64,000 nucleotides of DNA from Crocodylus rhombifer (lineage: Eukaryota; Chordata; Crocodylia; Crocodylidae). Positions 56,919 to 64,000 of the stretch are shown here, piece after piece. The notes under the pieces were generated by a model, which saw only the letters and a list, made by a program, of their open reading frames with translations, was not told where the DNA came from and did no database searches. Made by a program: the position numbers and the translations under genes. Every line of letters starts with the position of its first letter. Positions within the stretch are counted from its first letter, which is position 1. The stretch covers positions 248,001 through 312,000 of the forward strand of contig JAVSML010025538.1 in NCBI GenBank assembly GCA_038503035.1, in the 5' to 3' direction.

Positions 56919-57477
56919 TGTTGCACAAAAGCGGTTCATTTCTTTGGAGGCCCGCAAAAATCACAGACACACACTCAGCCGCCGGCATAAAAGGTTGTAT
57001 TTGTTTGCAAACAAAGGTCAGAGCAGAGTCAGGTACTCAGATTACTCTGACCTCGCATTGGTATTTGCAAGTGGAATTTATCTTCTCTCTCCTGAGCACG
57101 TGTGCAGACACCAGGACTCTTACAGCTACTTCCGTTTCATACAAGCGTACATGTAGTTACATCACTACATACATCGCATGTATAGTATAATTAGCTACTT
57201 AAGTATGCAGGGCGGAGAGGTAAATATGCATCAGCTCATTAAGCATGCTCAAAGACCACAACAGTTCACCAAAAGTTTACACTTCAAGGCTACAGTCAAT
57301 TGAATTCCAGCTTCTGTATCAGCATGAGAAAGGCTAAGGCGGGACCAGGGGAGAAACTGCAATCAGCATAAGAAAGACTAGGGAGAAGCTGGGGAGGAAG
57401 GAGCTTTGGGCAGTATTTCTTTCTTATCAGGTGCAAGATGCAAGCTGCGCGTTTCTAACAATATTCTATTTCTAACA
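56919..57477 (-). mobile_element. Solo LTR (559 bp), 4-bp target duplication aagc
   Basis: Read on the minus strand it starts tgttagaaatagaatattgt and ends gcttttgtgcaaca, in TG...CA form. It is bracketed by aagc at 56915-56918 and aagc at 57478-57481, a 4-bp duplication as made by gamma-type (class I) endogenous retroviruses. No internal region or second LTR is present. Orientation is inferred only weakly, since both ends obey TG...CA. The left boundary word is duplicated internally: tctaaca occurs at 57454-57460 and 57471-57477. Confidence 0.75.
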
Positions 57478-57481
57478 AAGC

Positions 57482-58126
57482 TGTGCTGGGCAGGAGGAAC
57501 TGTTACAACCTCCAGCCCAGACACTGCTCCCTGCTGAGCCAGAGAAGTGGACTGGGCAGGAATCAGCTCTCTTGCAGGAACTGCAGGGGAGGAGCCACCG
57601 CCTGCTGCATTGAGACCCCTGGAGCTCTTGGGAGAGATGCCAGCACCAGGGACCGCCCACAGATCCTGTGTCAGGGATACAGATGCAGTATCAATGTCTT
57701 TATTTATTGGTTCTTTATTTATCATGGGTAATTTGTATACTTTCCCCTGGTGTAATGTATAGTCAAGAAGCAATACCACTTAAGCCACCATCACCAGGTC
57801 ATGCAGTGTAACATTTGTTCTTTTGCATTGGTTATATGCTACCTTGCAAAACATTCAGTCCTGTAAATAGTTTTATAATGGTCTGTTTGATTGTAAGGGA
57901 AGGCTCTGCAGCAGTTACCCAGGAAGCTGGACAGGGCCACTGATTACTGGGTTCCCCAGGATCCCACTCTTCAGGTGAGGGCACGGGTACTGTCACACCC
58001 AGGGTTACACTGCTTATTGCTGAATTTCTCTTGCAGCATTTTGTCATGGGTGCAGTTGAGCAAGTGCTGAATGTGGGCCTACTGCTTTGTTGCTTCTGCT
58101 CACAGTCAATCTGTCTTAAGAACTGA
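57482..58126. other. Unassigned sequence between the LTR and the next CR1
   Basis: GC-rich for about 200 bp, then AT-rich. No domain in any frame. Probably the continuation of the sequence left of 56915. Confidence 0.35.
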
Positions 58127-59622
58127 TTCATTGCAGAGCCACTGGCGGGAATATTTGAACGCTCGTGGCGCACGGGTCAAGTCCCGGAGGACTGGAAAAG
58201 GGCCAATGTGGTTCCCATTTTCAAGAAGGGGAGGAAGGAGGACCCGGGTAACTATAGGCCAGTCAGTCTCACCTCCATCCTTGGCAAAATCTTTGAGAAA
58301 ATCATCAAGGCTCACATTTGTGAGAGCCCGGCAGGACAAATTATGCTGAGGGGAAACCAGCACGGGTTCGTGGCAGGTAGATCGTGCCTGACCAATCTAG
58401 TCTCTTTTTATGACCAGGTCACAAAACGCCTCGACGCAGGAGGAGGGGTGGATGTCGTATACTTGGACTTCAGGAAGGCCTTTGACACGGTATCCCACCC
58501 CATACTGGTGAACAAGTTAAGGGGCTGTGACTTGGATGACTGCACAGTCCGGTGGGTGGAGAATTGGCTGGAGGGTCGCACCCAGAGAGTCGTGGTGGAT
58601 GGGTCGGTTTCGACCTGGAAGAGTGTGGGCAGTGGGGTCCCGCAGGGCTCGGTGCTTGGACCGATACTCTTTAATGTCTTCATCAGCGACTTGGACGAGG
58701 GGGTGAAATGTACTCTGTCCAAGTTTGCAGATGACACTAAGCTATGGGGCGAAGTGGACACGCCGGAGGGCAGGGAACAGCTGCAAGCAGACCTGGACAG
58801 GTTAGACAAGTGGGCAGAAAACAACAGAATGCAGTTCAACAAGGAGAAATGCAAAGTGCTGCATCTAGGGAGGAAAAATGTCCAGCACACCTACAGCCTA
58901 GGAAATGACCTGCTGGGTGGCACGGAAGTGGAAAGGGATCTTGGAGTCCTAGTGGACTCCAAGATGAACATGAGTCGGCAGTGTGACGAAACCATCAGAA
59001 AAGCCAATGGCACTTTATCGTGCATCAGCAGATGCATGACAAATAGGTCCAAGGAGGTGATACTTCCCCTCTATCGGGCGCTGGTCAGACCGCAGCTGGA
59101 GTACTGCGTGCAATTCTGGGCGCCGCACTTCAAGAAGGATGCGGATAACCTGGAGAGGGTCCAGAGAAGGGCCACTCGTATGGTTAAGGGCCTGCAGGCC
59201 AAGCCCTATGAGGAGAGATTAGAGAAACTGGACCTTTTCAGCCTCCGCAAGAGAAGGTTGAGAGGCGACCTGGTGGCTGCCTATAAGTTCGTCAGGGGGG
59301 CACAGAAGGGAATTGGTGAGTATTTATTCACCAAGGCGCCCCCGGGGGTTACAAGAAATAATGGCCACAAGCTAGAGGAGAGCAGATTTAGATTACATAT
59401 TAGGAGGAACTTCTTCACAGTTCGAGTGGCCAAGGTCTGGAACGGGCTCCCAAGGGAGGTGGTGCTCTCCCCTACCCTGGGGGTATTCAAGAGAAGGTTG
59501 GATGTGTATCTAGCTGGGGTAATGTAGGCCCAGCACTCTTTCCTGCTTATGCAGGGGGTCGGACTCGATGATCTATTGAGGTCCCTTCCGACCCTAGCAT
59601 CTATGAATCTATGAATCTATGA
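58127..59622 (+). CDS. CR1 LINE ORF2 3' part: 439-codon uninterrupted reverse transcriptase frame
   Basis: This encodes the reverse transcriptase of a CR1 retrotransposon. The frame is open from the truncation point near 58128 to the stop at 59525-59527. Blocks in order: [86 protein letters not shown], catalytic FADDTKLWG, KCKVLHLGRKN, LPLYRALVRPQLEYCVQFWA and FFTVRVAKVWNGLP. All catalytic aspartates visible in motifs A and C are present. The endonuclease, ORF1 and 5' UTR are missing, so it is dead on arrival but young. The 3' end carries atctatgaatctatgaatct at 59598 onwards. Confidence 0.95.
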
Positions 59623-60734
59623 TTTTGGCAATAGGTAAGTTCCCTAATGGAAGTAAAAGATATACTTGAATATGCTCAAAATGTACAGAAGTATTTACTA
59701 TACATACTAATATCACTATTTTCTGAGTTGTCTGGGGAAAATGAATGCATGTAAAAAATGGAAATTTTGAGAAGTACTTACACTGCCTGTGCTGAATATA
59801 GGATACAAGACCAGAAATCCATGAGTCCAGCTCACAGATACAAAATCCAAGAAACTTTGGATGCATTCAGTGGCCCATAAAGAAGCAGGGAGTGTTTCTA
59901 CGTTTTCATGTCTTAAAGCCAATTTATGATAATCCTGATCACTCAGGTAATGGTTTGAAACCATGTGCACTTGATAGAAAGCTGGTTCAGACAGTCTTCT
60001 ACAGAGTCTGGGGGATGCAACTGGGAGTTCCAGAGATACATACATAGCGTACCTAGCTTTTTTTGTCAAGCTCCCACATTGTTTGTTTTAATAGTGACCA
60101 TTGTTCACTTGTCAATTTTCCTGGCTATATGAATAGTAATATCCAATGGTCTTCCTAGCCTTAATGTAGTGTTCCCTTCTTAGAGAAAACTTTCAAGGGG
60201 AAAAAAACCACAAAAACCACCTTTGGGATACAGCATCTATGATGTTTCCCCTTAGGAAAAACCTCAAACTCTTCAATGGGAGGAGAAGGCATGCTTTTCC
60301 TGTCTTCCCAATCTGCTGCCTGGAAAAGGACCAATGATTTGATTTTCCCTTCTGAACCCAGTAGATTCCCTAAAATCTGTACAGAATTCTGCAAGCCGCC
60401 AGACAACCAGGGTCACTCTCCTGAAGCCCTAGTGAGTGGAGGCAGTGAGGCTGTCCCATTTTCCAGCTCATGCCTGAGAAAAATGACTTAGAATCACCAG
60501 GTACTTGGTACTGTATCAATATTCCACCAGTTATTTTTAAATTGCCTAATTAGTTGCAACCCTAACATTACCAGCCAATTGGAGGAATTTTGTGTTTGGA
60601 GGATAGGCAGTGGAGCCACAATCCCATGGCCCAAGACAATACACTGTTTACCGATAAATTGTTGGAAGGTTTTAAAAAGCATTGCATGTATGTACTCAGG
60701 GCAATTACACTTCCAAGTGTGTTTTCTGAAGTAG
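59623..60734. other. Unique sequence, no gene recognised
   Basis: AT-rich. Frames up to 117 codons on the minus strand lack motifs. Confidence 0.45.
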
Positions 60735-62983
60735 TCTAATGGATAGTAAAATGAATTGCAACAGTGATCATCGCCTGCTGGAATTCACCATCCAGCGCAA
60801 GGTGGCAAAGGCCTGCAGCAAGGCAGCAGCCCTAGATTTCAGGAGGGCGGACTTCAATGAGCTAAGGAGAATAGTCGGGGAAGCACTGAGGTCCCGGAGG
60901 GGAGGGGAGCCAGGTGTCCAAGGAGAGTGGTCGCTCCTTAAGGAGATGATCCTCCAAGCCCAAAGGGAGGTAATCCCAATGCGGATCAAAGGGAGCAGGA
61001 GGGAACACAAGCCCCCATAGCTTACCAAAAGCATCTGGGAATGTCTCCTAGCTAAAAGGGAGGTGTACACCCAATGGAAAGGAGGGGCCATCACCAGGGA
61101 TGACTATACTGCAGTTGCTCGGGGATGTAGGGGGGCGGTCAGGAAGGCCAAGGCAGAGATGGAATTGGGACTAGCTTCCTAGATTAAGGACAATAAGAAG
61201 TCCTTCTTTAAATATATAGGGGGTAAAAAGAAGGTTCCGGGTAATGTGAGACCCCTGCAGAACACGTTAGGAAATTTGGTTGTCACACCAGATGACAAAG
61301 CCAACATATTTAACGATTTCTTTGCCTCCATTTTCCTAAGCAGGGGCCGGAACAGTCACCCCCCCCACTGGGCCCCCCTGAGGCCCCAGGAGAGGCACTC
61401 GTAGGCCAAAGGTTAGTGAGGAACTAGTTAGGGAACTTCTGGAGGGACTGGATATATTCAAGTCAGCCGGTCCAGACGATCTCCGCCCTAGAGTACTAAA
61501 GGAATTGGCTGAGGTCATTGCAGGACCCCTGGTACAGCTTTATGAGCACTCGTGGTGCTCTGGTGTGGTCCCAGAGGACTGGAAGAGGGCCATTGTGGTT
61601 CCCATCTTCAAAAAGGGGAAGAAGGAGGACCCGGGAAACTATAGGCCAGTTAGTCTTACCTCGATCCTGGGCAAGCTTTTTGAGAAAATTATTCTGGCAC
61701 ATATCCACGAGGGGCCAGTAGGGCAGGTCATGCTTAGGGGCAACCAACATGGGTTCATTAGGGGCAGGTCCTGTCAGACCAACCTGGTGGCCTTTTATGA
61801 ACAGAGCACCAAATCATTAGATGGAGGGGTAGGAGTGGACATATTCTTCCTGGACTTTCTGAAGGCCTTCAACACTGTCTCTCACCCTGTTCTCATTAAG
61901 AAACTGGGGGACTGTGGTGTCGACACCCACACAGTCAATTGGGTCGCCAACTGGCTGGAGGGCTGAACCCAGAGAGTGGTGGTGGATGGGTCATTTTCAG
62001 CCTGTAGGGATGTGGGCAGGTGGGTTCCTCAGGGCTCGGTCCTCGGGCCCACACTGTTGAACATCTTCATCAGTAACTTGGACAAGGGGGTAAAAAGCAC
62101 CCTGATCAAATTTGCTGAGGACACTAAGATGTGGGAGGATGTGGGCACGCTAGAAGTGATGAATAGGTTGCAATCTGACCTAGTGAGGTTACAGGGGTGG
62201 GTGGATAAGAATAGGGTGGGATTCAACACCAACAAGTGCAAAGTGATGCACTTGGGGAGGAACAACCAGCACCATACCTACAGGTTGGGGAACTCCCTTC
62301 TTGTCAGTACAGAGGCAGAAAAGGATCTTGGAGTTATCATTGACTCCAAGATGAACATGGGCCAGCAGTGTGGGGATGCAGTCAGGAAGGCCAACTGTAC
62401 CTTGTCATGCATCCACAGATGCATCTCAAGCAGATCGAAGGAGGTGATCCTCCCCCTCTATGCAGCACTGGTTAGGCCACAGCTGGAGTACTGCATCCAG
62501 TTCTGGGCACCGCACTTCAAGAGGGATGTGGACAGTATGAAGAGGGTCCAGAGGAGGGCCACTGGCATGATCAGGGGGCAGCAGGGAAGGCCTTATGAGG
62601 AGAGGCTACAGGACCTGAACCTGTTCAGCCTCCACAAAAGAAGGCTGAGGGGGGATCTAGTGGCCTGTTACAAACTAGTCAGGGGGGATCAGCAGGCACT
62701 GGGGAAGTCCCTGCTCCCCCAAGTACTGCCAGAAGTGACCAGGAATAATGGTCATAAGCTGGCAGAGGGTAGATTTAGGCTAGTTATCAGGAGGCGCTAC
62801 TTTACTGTCACAGCAGCTAGGATCTGGAACCAACTTCCAGGTTCCCTGGGGGTCTTTAAGAGGAGGCTAGATGTACACCTTGCTGGGGTCATTTGACCCC
62901 AGTACTCTTTCCTGCCATGGCAGGGGGTCAGACTTGATGATCTGCTCAGGTCCCTTCTGACCCTAGAAACTATGAAACTATGA
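60735..62983 (+). pseudogene. CR1 LINE ORF2, longest copy: endonuclease end plus reverse transcriptase
   Basis: It begins inside the apurinic-type endonuclease with NSDHRLLEFTI, whose SDH carries the catalytic His. It continues through the linker (NDFFASIF near 61310) to [66 protein letters not shown] and VPQGSVLGP. Next come FAEDTKMW, LPLYAALVRPQLEYCIQFWA and a FFTV-like block as RYFTVTAARIWNQLP. Damage: TAG at 61018, frame changes between 61020 and 61400, TGA near 61964 and, most telling, the catalytic FADD changed to FAED (GAG at 62117-62119). The tail is actatgaaactatga at 62969-62983. Confidence 0.93.
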
Positions 62984-63295
62984 GAGGGAAGTGGGGAGGT
63001 AGAGACTATTGGGGGGGTAGACATGGGGGAAGGATGGAAGGAGTTGGAGTATGCAGGAATCAGAAGTGGGGGGACAAGTGGTGGGGGAGGCAAGGGGCAG
63101 TGATTAAACTGCTTTAGTACCCCCTACCACTGCCTGTACCCTCACTGCCTCCCCACATGACCTGCCCCCCCACTTCCCTGAACTACCTGCTCCCTACCAC
63201 TTGTCTCCCTGTCACTGCTTTCTCTGCTTGAGACTTTGGAAGTGAAAAATGTAAGATAGCCCTCAAATAATTAGATTCCATACATGGAAAATTTG
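62984..63295. repeat. GC-rich repeat ending in the 1.2-kb palindrome motif
   Basis: A G-rich stretch is followed by its C-rich counterpart (ggggaggcaaggggcagtg near 63086 against the complement of cactgcctgtaccctcactg), forming a loose foldback. It is followed by ctcaaataattagattccat and acatggaaaa, the arm motif of 1186-1229. It directly abuts the CR1 tail. Confidence 0.5.
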
Positions 63296-64000
63296 ACTTC
63301 TGACCCTAGAAATGATGAAACTTGGGGGAATGTGGGGAGGGTTAAAATTTAACACAGTCCTTCAGTCGCATACAAGTTTTTGAAATGTAGTAACACTTAA
63401 ATAAAAAATTGGGGTGATTTCAAGTGGAGCAGGATTGGGTCTTTGTAATGTACTGTGTACTCTGTAAGGTACATTTCTAACCTTCCCTTATTTTGTCTCC
63501 TTGCAATGCATTAGAGAAATTGCCTGTGCTGGGTAATCATTAAGAGCAGTTACAAGTATGCACAAACTCTACAGTTTGGGGGAAGGAGGACAGAGAAGAC
63601 AGCATTATCAGGGGTGAATAAAGCCAGTTAAGGCTTATCAGGTGAAGCTGCTGAGTTCTATACACTTGTAAAGAAAATAAGAATAAAAGAACCACTTATT
63701 CATGTGGGGGTAAATTAGGAAGCAAAGTCTTGCCTGAAATATTTTAATAGCACTCCACTTTCCTACTCTGTCTGAAGACATTCAGGGGGCAGGGAGGATA
63801 ACCAAAAAGTAAACTGTATGTCTTGTTTTCATTACCTACAATCCATAATATCTACTCTTGCCATCCTACAGTCTCCAAAATGATTTTAGATGCAGTAAGC
63901 AGCTGCTTACATCCAAAAGTATTTTGTAATGTCCCGATACAAACAGTGCCTTGTTCAAACCAAGTTTGTGTTTGCCTGAGACTTAGGTTAGTTCTCAACT
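63296..64000. other. Unique sequence, no gene recognised
   Basis: AT-rich, short frames only, no repeat ends seen before the window edge. Confidence 0.45.

Noticed and set aside
56565..56988. Overlapping 130-134 codon minus-strand frames
   Set aside because: They are compositional frames in GC-rich DNA. One runs into the LTR, and no motif or splice pattern supports a protein.
1..64000. CRISPR arrays, operons, prokaryotic defence or toxin systems
   Set aside because: The sequence is vertebrate genomic DNA. No regularly spaced direct repeats, ribosome-binding sites or compact gene order are present.

Overview
This is vertebrate nuclear DNA. It is AT-rich, has no operons or ribosome-binding sites, and contains no long host open reading frame. 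It is crowded with transposable elements in many states of decay. The mix is CR1 non-LTR retrotransposons with (atctatga)-type 3' tails, a Penelope-like element, a second LINE family with a C-terminal zinc finger, hAT-like, PIF/Harbinger-like and pogo-like DNA transposon remnants, and isolated LTRs. That mix points to a sauropsid; a crocodilian (alligator type) is my best guess and a turtle the main alternative. This is inference from repeat types, not a database match. One 10-N assembly gap lies at 995-1004.

Layout. 1-2.4 kb: GC-rich diverged tandem repeats, a 44-bp-arm palindrome and a ~650-bp foldback. 2.4-9 kb: mostly unique AT-rich DNA with one candidate short exon at 7067-7168. 9.1-11.3 kb: two Penelope-like 3' ends in opposite orientation, bracketed by a 14-bp direct repeat. 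15.5-23.2 kb: a dense repeat island with three CR1 copies, one of them split by a 1,425-bp solo LTR that carries a degenerate minisatellite. 23.2-29 kb: mainly unique sequence, a perfect 33-bp-arm palindrome and a hAT element with a recognisable 8-bp target duplication. 29.5-36.8 kb: LINE debris, including one LINE cut into three pieces by a pogo-like element and a ~3.2-kb unclassified insertion. 37-44.4 kb: foldback elements, a CR1 fragment, two LTR-like sequences and a second candidate exon at 39162-39252. 48.6-54.5 kb: a Harbinger-derived element with a transposase relic and two further non-autonomous elements. 56.9-63.3 kb: a solo LTR in a 4-bp target duplication and the two best CR1 copies, one with a 439-codon uninterrupted RT frame.

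The coding sequences that can be recognised all belong to mobile elements, and most are broken. No host gene product can be named. If the two splice-flanked candidate exons are real, much of the window is intron of a plus-strand gene or long non-coding RNA. There is no sign of a novel protein system. The unusual material is structural: many long inverted repeats, two loci with interleaved (pseudoknot-order) inverted repeats, and nested insertions whose order can be read directly.
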